A stretch of 9,944 nt of DNA, from assembly GCA_903927495.1 (NCBI GenBank), contig CAIYNH010000525.1, forward strand, positions 1-9,944, given 5' to 3'. The stretch's first letter is position 1; every line of letters begins with the position of its first letter. The notes below the pieces were generated by a model that did not search any database, had not been told where the DNA came from, and was given only the letters and a program-made list of their open reading frames with translations. The position numbers and the translations under genes were made by a program. The stretch is from an uncultured beta proteobacterium (lineage in GTDB: Bacteria > Pseudomonadota > Gammaproteobacteria > Burkholderiales > Burkholderiaceae_C). Shown in pieces: positions 1-6,289 of this stretch.

Positions 1-195
1 ATCATCCCAGCTTGCCGAAACTTGCGTATCAGGCGCAAGACGTTTGCATCCTGCACCTGCCTGGCCAGCGCTTTGCCATCGGGCTTCCTTCAGACTCGCA
101 GTCACCCGCGAAACCCTTGCCTTTGGCTAACTCTTCCCCTTGCCGGGTGAGTAGAGGACTTTCACCTCCAAGTAAGTGCGCCCTGCCGGGCGCAC
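1..195 (-). mobile_element. Group II intron (IIC-like), 5' ribozyme end fused to reverse transcriptase fragment, partial at left edge
   Basis: Read on the minus strand, the element starts at 195 with GUGCG and GCCCGGCA, the usual bacterial group II 5' end. Domain I landmarks known from the Oceanobacillus iheyensis IIC intron follow in order: GGTGAAAGTCC, AGTTAGCC, GCAAGGGT, CTGAAGGAAGC (82-93 on the plus strand) and GGCAAA (72-77). Almost at once, from about 80 to the window edge, one open frame encodes residues typical of a group II intron reverse transcriptase just after its catalytic region, including [14 protein letters not shown]. In a full intron, the rest of domain I, domains II-III and the N-terminal part of the RT would lie between these two parts, so this copy looks internally deleted. 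The intron begins one base after the T-run of a terminator, the insertion habit of class C introns. The 3' end lies outside the window. Recognition from motifs is strong; subclass and exact deletion junction are inferred. Confidence 0.82.
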
Positions 196-196
196 C

Positions 197-224
197 AAAA
201 AAAAAAGCCACCCTTAGGTGGCTT
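197..224 (-). terminator. Rho-independent terminator of the minus-strand transcript; intron target site
   Basis: On the minus strand an 8-bp stem, AAGCCACC paired with GGTGGCTT (arms at 217-224 and 205-212), closes a 4-base loop and is followed by an unbroken run of T (plus-strand A at 197-206). The opposite strand has only two T after the stem, so it works for leftward transcription. It is the first strong terminator downstream of the histidine kinase, though 213 bases from its stop codon. The group II intron starts just beyond it, so it also serves as the intron's 5' exon. Confidence 0.85.
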
Positions 225-400
225 ATGAATATTCCCCAAAAGAGGAGAACGCCGTTGGAAACCTCACGAACTTGCGAATACACCAATAAAAATGAGATCC
301 GCGATGTGTGTGCTTCATTTCTGTGACAGCAGTGTGCTAACTTTACCGGGACTGAAAACTTTTGGGTATCCCCCGTTTGGGGGGGGGTGGCAACTTTATT

Positions 401-423
401 TGCAAAAAATTAGCTTTTTTGCA
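401..423 (-). repeat. Perfect 9-bp inverted repeat just downstream of the histidine kinase gene
   Basis: TGCAAAAAA (401-409) and TTTTTTGCA (415-423) are perfect complements around a 5-base loop, 14 bases past the end of the kinase gene. It could be a weak first terminator or an mRNA 3' end stabiliser, but the stem is A/T-rich and no clean T-run follows, so the function is uncertain. A second small hairpin, five C (370-374) against a run of nine G (379-387), lies further downstream. The rest of 225-437 holds nothing I recognise. Confidence 0.5.
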
Positions 424-437
424 ACACCTGTGTGCAA

Positions 438-1772
438 CTATTGGACGTTCAGTGGTAACTCAAGGACAAAACAGGCTCCGCCACCGGTCCGATCTTCACA
501 AAACACCCGGCCACCATGCCGCTGGGCAATTGATTTCACCAAGGCCAGGCCCAAACCGACGCCACCATCCCGCTCGGTGGCTCCGGGCAAGCGATAAAAA
601 GGCTCAAAAATGCGCTCGCGAAATTCCGGCGGTACACCTGGACCCCGATCATTGACCCGAATCACCGCCTGAGTGGCGGTTTGTTGCAAGCTCAAGTTGA
701 TCTCACCGACTGCGTAGCGCCGCGCGTTTTCCAGCAGGTTACGCACGGCACGGCGCAACAATTTGGCTATGCCTTGCACGGCCAGTTCTGTGACAGGCGA
801 GTCCAGCCCGGCTTGCACGGATGAGGGCAGTACTTCCAGGTCAGCATCGACCCGCGCGCACTCTTCAGCAGCAAGACCAATCAAATCGACAGACTCAATC
901 GTCCCCAAATCGGACTCTCTGGCATCCAGGCGACTGGCCAGCAAGATCTCTTCTATCAACTGATCAAGCTCATTGATGTTGCGTGAGATCTCGGATTTAA
1001 AGGCCGGTGACGACCCCGAACCCATCAGTTCCAGACCCATGCGGATGCGCGTCAGAGGTGAGCGCAGTTCGTGCGAGGCATTGGCCAGCAAGGATTTCTG
1101 CGATGCCAGCAAGGCTTCATGTGACTGCACCAAGGTTTGCACCCGCTCGGCGGCATGGTTAAAGCGTTTGGCGAGAAAAGCCACTTCGTCCTGCCCATTT
1201 TCGGGGACACGAATCGACAAGTCGCCCTGCCCCCATTGCTGCACGCCGTCCTGCAAGCGCTCCAAGCGACGCGTCAGCTTGCGAATGATGGGGTACGTTG
1301 CCAAGGCGACAGCAATCCCGACCCAGATGAGCATCCAGGCAAAACCAAACGGTGGACGACTCCAGACCGACGGGGGTGAGCGCATCAGGTGCATGTGCAT
1401 CATTTGCCCGTCATGCATGCGCACCAAAAACTCCGGGCCATTGTTGTTGCCGCCCTTACCCAGATGAACAGCCCGGTTGGGTAAATCAATGTTGGTGGAA
1501 TCAGGAATGGCAGGCGTGGGTGGCTCGACGATGACCGCCCCATAGCGCTGCAGAGCAGCTTGCAGCTCGCGTCCGCGCTGCCCATCGGCATCATCACCCG
1601 GCAAGGCGCGCGAACGCCCTTTGCCAATGATCTGACCCGCCGCATTGCGGATCACCACATCACGCAAAGGCGGTTCGGCCGCCAATCGCCAGGCCCAACC
1701 CACCAGCAACGTGAGCACCGCCACCGCCAATAGCACGGCCAGCCAGATACGAACGTAGAGTTTGTTGAACAT
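438..1772 (-). CDS. Sensor histidine kinase, HAMP / HisKA / HATPase_c
   Basis: This 444-residue inner-membrane sensor kinase would autophosphorylate on a histidine and pass the phosphate to the regulator encoded just upstream (1811-2515). Layout: TM1 about 9-29, periplasmic region about 30-143, TM2 about 144-161, HAMP about 161-212, then the H-box SHELRSPLTRIR with His234. The ATPase domain has an N-box RNLLENARRY (Asn345, Asn349), G1 DRGPG (375-379), F-box FEPFYR (389-394) and G2 GVGLGLAL (404-411), so all catalytic elements are intact. The periplasmic region carries a compact Met/His cluster at 119-130 (five Met, three His), which could bind a metal; this is inference. Length and order fit RstB/CpxA-like kinases, but I cannot name the stimulus. 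The ATG at 1772 gives a normal N-terminal anchor; the ribosome binding site is weak. It lies 38 bases after the regulator, so the two are probably co-transcribed. Confidence 0.95.
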   Translation of the reverse strand: MFNKLYVRIWLAVLLAVAVLTLLVGWAWRLAAEPPLRDVVIRNAAGQIIGKGRSRALPGDDADGQRGRELQAALQRYGAVIVEPPTPAIPDSTNIDLPNRAVHLGKGGNNNGPEFLVRMHDGQMMHMHLMRSPPSVWSRPPFGFAWMLIWVGIAVALATYPIIRKLTRRLERLQDGVQQWGQGDLSIRVPENGQDEVAFLAKRFNHAAERVQTLVQSHEALLASQKSLLANASHELRSPLTRIRMGLELMGSGSSPAFKSEISRNINELDQLIEEILLASRLDARESDLGTIESVDLIGLAAEECARVDADLEVLPSSVQAGLDSPVTELAVQGIAKLLRRAVRNLLENARRYAVGEINLSLQQTATQAVIRVNDRGPGVPPEFRERIFEPFYRLPGATERDGGVGLGLALVKSIAQRHGGRVFCEDRTGGGACFVLELPLNVQ

Positions 1773-1810
1773 TGAACCTGAGCTATATCTGCGCCAGACC
1801 GGGCCTAAAG

Positions 1811-2515
1811 TCAGTCTTGCTGACGCGCAAAGACATAGCCAACGCCACGCACTGTCAAAATGCGTTTTGGCTCTTTGGCATCGACTTCAATGGCCGCACG
1901 AATTCGGCCCATGTGCACATCAATGGAACGGTCAAAGGCTTCCAACTCCCGGCCACGAACCGCTTCCATGATCTGATCACGCGTGAGCACCCGCCCGGCC
2001 CGCTCGGCCAAGGCCACCAGCAAATCAAACTGGTAGGAAGTCAGATCACAGGTCTGACCCGCCACGCAGACTGTGCGCGCGTCGCGATCGATCTCCAACG
2101 AGCCAAAGCGCAGACGCTTGCCAGTGCCAGGCAGGTCTTCAACGCGGCGTCTCAGCACCGCACGGATGCGTGCCAGCAGTTCACGCGGCTCGAAGGGTTT
2201 GGGGAGATAGTCATCAGCCCCCATCTCCAGCCCAATAATGCGATCCATGGGGTCGCCCTTGGCAGTGAGCATCAGGATCGGGGTTTGAGCCAGCGCACCG
2301 GGCATGGCGCGGATACGTCGGCACACTTCCAGGCCATCCATGTCGGGCAGCATCAAATCCAGCACCACCAGATCAGCAGGGCTGGTTTGCAGGCTGGCCA
2401 ATCCCGCTTGCGCATCGCCAGCATGGGTGACCACGTAGCCAGACTGCCCCAAATACTCGCTGACCATGTGGGCCAGGCGAGCGTCGTCTTCGATCATCAG
2501 CAGGTGTTGGTTCAT
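1811..2515 (-). CDS. OmpR/PhoB-family response regulator
   Basis: A 234-residue DNA-binding response regulator, partner of the adjacent histidine kinase. The receiver domain (about 4-117) has the acidic pair Glu9/Asp10 with Asp11, phospho-acceptor Asp53 in VVLDLMLPDMDG, Thr84 in LMLTAKG and Lys106 in the KPF motif. A short linker leads to a winged-helix domain (about 135-230) with the recognition-helix region FDRSIDVHMGRIR and the terminal wing hairpin ILTVRGVGYVF, the standard OmpR/PhoB C-terminus. All key residues are present, so a phosphorylation-dependent transcription factor is expected. The ATG at 2515 lacks a clear Shine-Dalgarno sequence, but it places the first beta strand correctly. 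Targets cannot be read from the sequence; the flanking ampG, or its own promoter with its repeated ATAGC, are possible. RstA is a similar family, but I do not assign a name. Confidence 0.96.
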   Translation of the reverse strand: MNQHLLMIEDDARLAHMVSEYLGQSGYVVTHAGDAQAGLASLQTSPADLVVLDLMLPDMDGLEVCRRIRAMPGALAQTPILMLTAKGDPMDRIIGLEMGADDYLPKPFEPRELLARIRAVLRRRVEDLPGTGKRLRFGSLEIDRDARTVCVAGQTCDLTSYQFDLLVALAERAGRVLTRDQIMEAVRGRELEAFDRSIDVHMGRIRAAIEVDAKEPKRILTVRGVGYVFARQQD

Positions 2516-2622
2516 TATTAAAGTCTAGTGGCAAGCCGCATCCAGGGCTTGAAGCTGGCGTAAAGTTGGGTAAATAAGAACTTTCATATGCTATCTATTT
2601 AATAGTGCTATACGGCTATCAA
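2516..2622 (-). promoter_or_regulatory. Intergenic region upstream of the response regulator, with repeated ATAGC
   Basis: On the minus strand this 107-base spacer between ampG and the regulator is AT-rich at its distal end. It contains three ATAGC copies in the same orientation (plus-strand GCTAT at 2615-2619, 2607-2611 and 2590-2594) and a small palindrome, CTATT-T-AATAG, at 2595-2605. A TTGATA at 2617-2622 could be a -35 element, with AATAGA 17 bases on as a poor -10 match. This is suggestive of a promoter with regulator sites but is not proven; read-through from ampG is equally possible. Confidence 0.3.
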
Positions 2623-3957
2623 TCATGGCATAGAGACCATTTTTACTCTTGATGCCAGCCACACCAAAAGCAACACTGGCAAACCCAGCAAAGCAGTGGC
2701 AACGAAGAAGTGTTGGTAACCAAAGGCATCTACGTAACGGCCCGAATAACCGGCCAGAAATTTCGGCAATAGCAACATCATGGAACTGAACAAAGCGTAC
2801 TGCGTGGCCGAGTAGTTCACGTTGGTCAAGCTTGAAAGGTAGGCAATAAAGGCGGCCGAGGCGATGCCACCCGCCAGATTGTCTGCCGAAATTACAAAAA
2901 TCAGCCCGGTCAGGTCGTGCCCACGCGTGGCAAGCGCAGCAAAAAGCAGGTTGCTGGCGGCACTGAGCACAGCCCCCAGCATCAGCACCCGCATCACACC
3001 CAAACGCATGGCCAGTGCACCTCCGATAAAGGCACCGGCCAGCGTCATGATGACACCATAGATTTTGGTCACGGCCGCAACCTCTTCTTTGCTGTAACCC
3101 ATATCGACATAAAACGGGTTGGCCATGATGCCCATCACCACGTCACTGATGCGATAGATCGCAATAAGTGCAAGGATCAGCGCCGCCTGCCAGTGGTAAC
3201 GGTGCAAAAAGTCGGCAAATGGCTCTACCAGCGCGCCCCGCAACCAGTCCAGCGCATTCTTGGCAGGGGGCATGGGGCGACACTGCGGCTCGGGTGAGAA
3301 CATCACTGTTACCAGCCCCAGCGCCATGCTGGCGGCCATCACCAGATAAGCCATCTGCCAGGCGCTATGCTGGTATGGCGCGCCCCCGGCGGTCTGGACC
3401 TGGGCAGCAATCCACAGCACCCCGGCACCAGCCCAGATCATGGCCAGGCGGTAGCCCGTTTGGTAAGAAGCCGCCAACGCGGCCTGCCGATCAGCTGCAG
3501 CAGACTCAATGCGAAAAGCGTCCAGTGCAATGTCTTGCGTCGCCGAGCCAAACGCCACCGCCAAGGCACCCCAGACCACCGGTGTCAGCGCCACTTGCGG
3601 GTCATTGAAAGACATCGCCACCAATCCCAGCACAATTGCCAATTGCGACAGCAATAACCAACTGCGCCGGCGCCCCAAAATGCGGGTCAGAAGGGGTATG
3701 GGCAGCCGGTCCACTAGGGGTGCCCAGACCCATTTAAATGCATAAGCCAAACCGACCCAACTAAGGTAGCCGATGGTGGTTCGATCAATGCCAGCCTCAC
3801 GCAGCCAAAAACTCAGGGTTCCAAGCACCAACAGCAGAGGCAAGCCAGCCGAAAACCCTAGCACCAGCATGCGCAAAGCTGCAGGCTCCAGGTAGACCCG
3901 AAAAGTGGTCCACCAAGCGGGCCTGGCAGTTGAGGTGAATAAATAATCGGAAGGCAT
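2623..3957 (-). CDS. ampG: AmpG-type muropeptide MFS permease
   Basis: A 444-residue, highly hydrophobic transporter of the major facilitator superfamily. AmpG imports anhydro-muropeptides (GlcNAc-anhydroMurNAc peptides) from the periplasm to the cytoplasm for cell-wall recycling, and so also feeds signals to AmpR-controlled beta-lactamase systems. Family-typical stretches are LRMLVLGFSAGLPLLLVLGT (about 28-47), SFWLREAGIDRTTIGYLSWV (about 49-68), AFKWVWAPLVDRLP (about 73-86) and QDIALDAFRIE (about 142-152), with about 12 membrane segments through to the C-terminus. It is shorter than the E. coli protein (491 residues), which has extra C-terminal segments. The ATG at 3957 has no obvious ribosome binding site but gives the short hydrophilic leader seen in the family. 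It diverges from the cellulose operon and reads towards the two-component genes; no functional tie to cellulose is evident. Confidence 0.9.
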   Translation of the reverse strand: MPSDYLFTSTARPAWWTTFRVYLEPAALRMLVLGFSAGLPLLLVLGTLSFWLREAGIDRTTIGYLSWVGLAYAFKWVWAPLVDRLPIPLLTRILGRRRSWLLLSQLAIVLGLVAMSFNDPQVALTPVVWGALAVAFGSATQDIALDAFRIESAAADRQAALAASYQTGYRLAMIWAGAGVLWIAAQVQTAGGAPYQHSAWQMAYLVMAASMALGLVTVMFSPEPQCRPMPPAKNALDWLRGALVEPFADFLHRYHWQAALILALIAIYRISDVVMGIMANPFYVDMGYSKEEVAAVTKIYGVIMTLAGAFIGGALAMRLGVMRVLMLGAVLSAASNLLFAALATRGHDLTGLIFVISADNLAGGIASAAFIAYLSSLTNVNYSATQYALFSSMMLLLPKFLAGYSGRYVDAFGYQHFFVATALLGLPVLLLVWLASRVKMVSMP

Positions 3958-4136
3958 TTGACGATAATAAGCGGGTTATCCACCAACCCGATATCTTGGT
4001 TGTGACCCGGTAACGGGAAATATCGTGTTCTTCCCAAAATTTGAGCACATTTATGTGCAGCAAAACCAATAAAATCAACTATAGTTTGCTATCAAATTTG
4101 TCATGTTTTTTTGATTCAGTGTCATAAGGAAAGTCT
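3958..4136. promoter_or_regulatory. Divergent intergenic region between ampG and the cellulose operon
   Basis: This 179-base region must hold the start signals for ampG (leftward) and bcsD (rightward). It contains three inverted repeats: CGGGTT-7-AACCCG (3972-3990), CCCG-GTAA-CGGG (4006-4017) and GCACAT-TT-ATGTGC (4045-4058). A TATAGT at 4080-4085 could be a -10 element for bcsD, but no good -35 accompanies it. The bcsD Shine-Dalgarno AAGGAAA (4126-4132) lies 4 bases before its ATG. I see no recognisable c-di-GMP riboswitch, though I cannot exclude a divergent one. The palindromes are the best operator candidates; no binding protein can be named. Confidence 0.45.
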
Positions 4137-4610
4137 ATGCCGAGCGATAACTTCAATAACTATTTTCGCAGTCAACAAGTGTCACTTCAGTGGTTGCCCG
4201 TTTTGCGTGCCCTGGCGTTGGAATTGTCCGCCAGCGCCGACACACAAGGGTTGCGCCAGCTTTTCTGCAAAGTAGGTGAGCGTTTTGCCAAAGACGTTGA
4301 AGAACGCTTTCAGGAAGTGCAAACACTGATTGAACTTGAAGAGTACCTCAATGAATTCTGGGCCCAGTTGAATTGGGGTTGGGTGCATTTCACCGAGGCC
4401 AAGGGAGCCATCGAAATCGAGCATCAAGCGGTGCCGTTGGCCGAGGCCTTTGGCGACGAAGCGCTGGTCTGGAGCGTTGGCCTGCTGGAAGGTTTTTACC
4501 AAACCGTGTTCAGTGTTTTGGGAGCCGGTGACACCATGAAAGTTGTAGCGCTTGACGAGGCTTGCAGCGACATGACGGTGCAGCTGCGCTTTAGTCACCA
4601 AAAAACTTGA
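4137..4610 (+). CDS. bcsD: Cellulose synthase subunit BcsD
   Basis: A 157-residue soluble protein of the BcsD (AxcesD) family. In Komagataeibacter/Gluconacetobacter BcsD forms a ring-like oligomer. It is now understood to act in the cytosol with proline-rich partners (BcsH, BcsP or BcsO) as a scaffold that organises cellulose synthase complexes. No signal peptide or membrane segment is visible here, which fits a cytosolic role. Recognisable family features are the matching length, the helical central stretch LEEYLNEFWAQLNWGWVHF (about 62-80, corresponding to the INWGY region) and the late GLLEGFYQTVFSVLGAGDTM segment followed by a beta-rich end (DMTVQLRF). The start ATG is supported by AAGGAAA four bases upstream. 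It is the first gene of the operon and is followed 33 bases later by bcsP, its expected partner. The family assignment is firm despite the weak conservation typical of BcsD. Confidence 0.9.
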   Translation: MPSDNFNNYFRSQQVSLQWLPVLRALALELSASADTQGLRQLFCKVGERFAKDVEERFQEVQTLIELEEYLNEFWAQLNWGWVHFTEAKGAIEIEHQAVPLAEAFGDEALVWSVGLLEGFYQTVFSVLGAGDTMKVVALDEACSDMTVQLRFSHQKT

Positions 4611-4643
4611 CCCTCAACCATCAAACATTGCAGGAGCGCAGGT

Positions 4644-5528
4644 ATGGCAACCCAAGGAGACAAGCTGTCGCCGATCTTCAAATCACTTCAACCTGACAAG
4701 TCTCAGCTTGAAGCGTCAAGTGCTGCCGCTTTTCAGGACGCGGAACAGAAGTGGCCGCTGTTCAGGGCTGTCGCGCCCATCAAGCCACCCGCGCCACCGA
4801 CCCTAACCGAGGAAGATCGACAAAATTGGCGCAGCCCAGAGAACCTTGTCAGAAAGGAAATCAAGCCGGCTCTTTCAATGCCGGGATTAAGTGACAAGCT
4901 GGCACAAGGTCTGGGCAAGATGGGAGGCACAAAATCAACCACCGGGCGCACTGCGACCAAAAGAGCCGGAATCAACAAAGAAACCACACCCAGGGCGACC
5001 AACCCCAAGGCAGTTGCCCCTGCTGTCAAGGCTGCAGCTGCAGTTGCACCAGCAACGGCACATTTAGCGGAACCTGCACATGTACCTGCACCTGCTGCGG
5101 CACCTGTAAACGCAGTCGGATTTCAATCCATCAAAGTACCTCCTGCAGTCAAAGCGGCCTTGACCCTGCCCGACTCTCCATGGCAAAAAACTCCTGTAAC
5201 GCATGCTCCTGAGCCAATTAGCACTGTCAATTTGATAGCACAACCTCGACAACAGCCAGCTATTCCTCCGCACCGCTTCACGGCCCCGGAGATCGAGGCG
5301 CAAGCTCCGATGCCCAATACCTCTGCACCTGCCTGGACTGAAACTGGGCGAAAGACTTTGCCATTCAAGCCTGCAGCGCCGGCGATCGAAGAACCCAAAC
5401 CAGCACCCAAGCATGCAAACGAGTCCCTCAAGAGTCTATTTAGCCGCCTTGAAAAGCCGGAGCCAAGCAGCGTCGTACCACCCGTAGTCAAAAAACCTTC
5501 TTTCCTCGGCAGACTAGGTAAACGATGA
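4644..5528 (+). CDS. bcsP: Proline-rich cellulose biosynthesis protein BcsP
   Basis: A 294-residue protein rich in Pro and Ala and mostly low-complexity. The N-terminal segment (about 8-75) has the pattern seen at the start of betaproteobacterial BcsP proteins: a short helix with IFKSLQ, then EQKWPLFRAV and a Pro-rich stretch with LTEEDRQNW. The middle (about 110-180) is an Ala/Pro/Val linker with repeated AP and PA dipeptides, probably disordered. The C-terminal end resumes order, with SLKSLFSRLEK (about 258-268) and a basic tail PSFLGRLGKR. In related systems BcsP binds BcsD to build a synthase-associated cytosolic scaffold; that role is inferred from family and position between bcsD and bcsQ. 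AGGAG at 4632-4636, seven bases before ATG, is a strong ribosome binding site. The stop overlaps the bcsQ start (ATGA), implying translational coupling. Low complexity limits certainty; BcsO or BcsH would be the alternatives. Confidence 0.78.
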   Translation: MATQGDKLSPIFKSLQPDKSQLEASSAAAFQDAEQKWPLFRAVAPIKPPAPPTLTEEDRQNWRSPENLVRKEIKPALSMPGLSDKLAQGLGKMGGTKSTTGRTATKRAGINKETTPRATNPKAVAPAVKAAAAVAPATAHLAEPAHVPAPAAAPVNAVGFQSIKVPPAVKAALTLPDSPWQKTPVTHAPEPISTVNLIAQPRQQPAIPPHRFTAPEIEAQAPMPNTSAPAWTETGRKTLPFKPAAPAIEEPKPAPKHANESLKSLFSRLEKPEPSSVVPPVVKKPSFLGRLGKR

Positions 5529-6289
5529 GCATTATTGGCATCGTTTCGATGAAAGGCGGTGTAGGAAAAACCTCCACCACCGCCAACTTGGCCAGTGCAA
5601 TGGCCGCCAAGCTGGGGCCTGGGCGCGTCAGCGTGGTTGATCTTGATCCACAAAACGCTCTGCACTGGCACTTCGGCTTGTCAGACCCACAAACACTTGG
5701 GGTGTGCGAACAATCGTTACTGGACGGTGATTGGCAGTCGGTCACGCAGTACACCGAATTCAACGTGGCTTGCTTACCCTACGGCGATGTCAGTGAAATT
5801 GATCGGGAAGGATTCGAAGCCCTGCTGGCACAACAACCCGACTGGATTGGCGAGCAACTTCAGCGATCCGGCCTCAATCAGGACGCAGTCGTTTTGATTG
5901 ACACGCCACCCGGACCTTCGGTCTACATCAAACAGGTATTTGCTTGCGTTGATTTAATTTTGGTGGTCTTGCTGGCTGATGCAGGCTCATATGCCACCAT
6001 TCCGGCCATGCAGACCTGGCTGGATGAAGCCGCCTCTGTGCGGCCCCGACTTGGGATGTATTACCTGCTCAACCAAGTCGATCGAAGTGAGCCCCTGAAC
6101 CGCGACACATCAGCCTTCTTGCATCAGCAGCTCAAACCGCGCATGTGCCCGATCGACATCCACGGCGACGAAGCGGTGGGTGAAGCCCTGGCCTTTGGGC
6201 AACCCGTGCTGGAATATGAGCCACATGGACAAGCCAGCCTGGATCTGGCTCGCCTGGCGACCTGGGTTATTGATGCACTCAACCGATGA
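5525..6289 (+). CDS. bcsQ: Cellulose biosynthesis ParA/MinD-like ATPase BcsQ
   Basis: A 254-residue P-loop ATPase of the SIMIBI/MinD class. In enterobacteria BcsQ is needed for cellulose secretion and associates with the BcsA synthase complex. The deviant Walker A KGGVGKT is at 10-16 (with signature Lys10), the Walker A' VVDLDPQNALHWHFG at about 37-51 (Asp39, Asp41) and the Walker B VVLIDTPPGPS at about 122-132 (Asp126), so nucleotide binding and hydrolysis should be intact. The LHWHFG after Walker A' is characteristic of BcsQ/YhjQ rather than plasmid ParA proteins. The gene overlaps bcsP by ATGA at its start and the bcsA-like gene by ATGA at its end, so all three are translationally coupled. 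No separate bcsR is present; BcsR partners BcsQ in E. coli, and the BcsP N-terminus may stand in for it (inference). Confidence 0.93.
   Translation: MSIIGIVSMKGGVGKTSTTANLASAMAAKLGPGRVSVVDLDPQNALHWHFGLSDPQTLGVCEQSLLDGDWQSVTQYTEFNVACLPYGDVSEIDREGFEALLAQQPDWIGEQLQRSGLNQDAVVLIDTPPGPSVYIKQVFACVDLILVVLLADAGSYATIPAMQTWLDEAASVRPRLGMYYLLNQVDRSEPLNRDTSAFLHQQLKPRMCPIDIHGDEAVGEALAFGQPVLEYEPHGQASLDLARLATWVIDALNR

Noticed and set aside
223..318. 31-codon minus-strand ORF whose TAA stop overlaps the first bases of the terminator stem
   Set aside because: The abutment to the terminator is suggestive, but there is no ribosome binding site, an in-frame stop lies just upstream, and the predicted peptide resembles nothing I know. 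It may be the tail of a decayed gene.
12..326. Plus-strand ORF of 104 codons over the intron
   Set aside because: It is antisense to the intron ribozyme and RT fragment, and its apparent conservation would come from the intron sequence. Not a protein gene.
370..387. C5/G9 hairpin as a terminator
   Set aside because: There is no T-run after it on either strand, and the G-run is unequal to its partner. A clear terminator exists further along at 197-224.
1772..2521. Long plus-strand ORF of 249 codons opposite the response regulator
   Set aside because: It mirrors the codon-biased regulator gene and has no recognisable domain or ribosome binding site. The regulator on the minus strand has all family motifs.
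3958..4136. c-di-GMP riboswitch in the bcsD leader
   Set aside because: I looked for the conserved GEMM-type core and its tetraloop-receptor arrangement and did not find it; only simple palindromes are present.
4960..5160. Tandem repeat in the middle of bcsP
   Set aside because: The repetition of GCTGCAG and CCTGCACC-like words follows from Ala/Pro low-complexity coding and has no fixed period.
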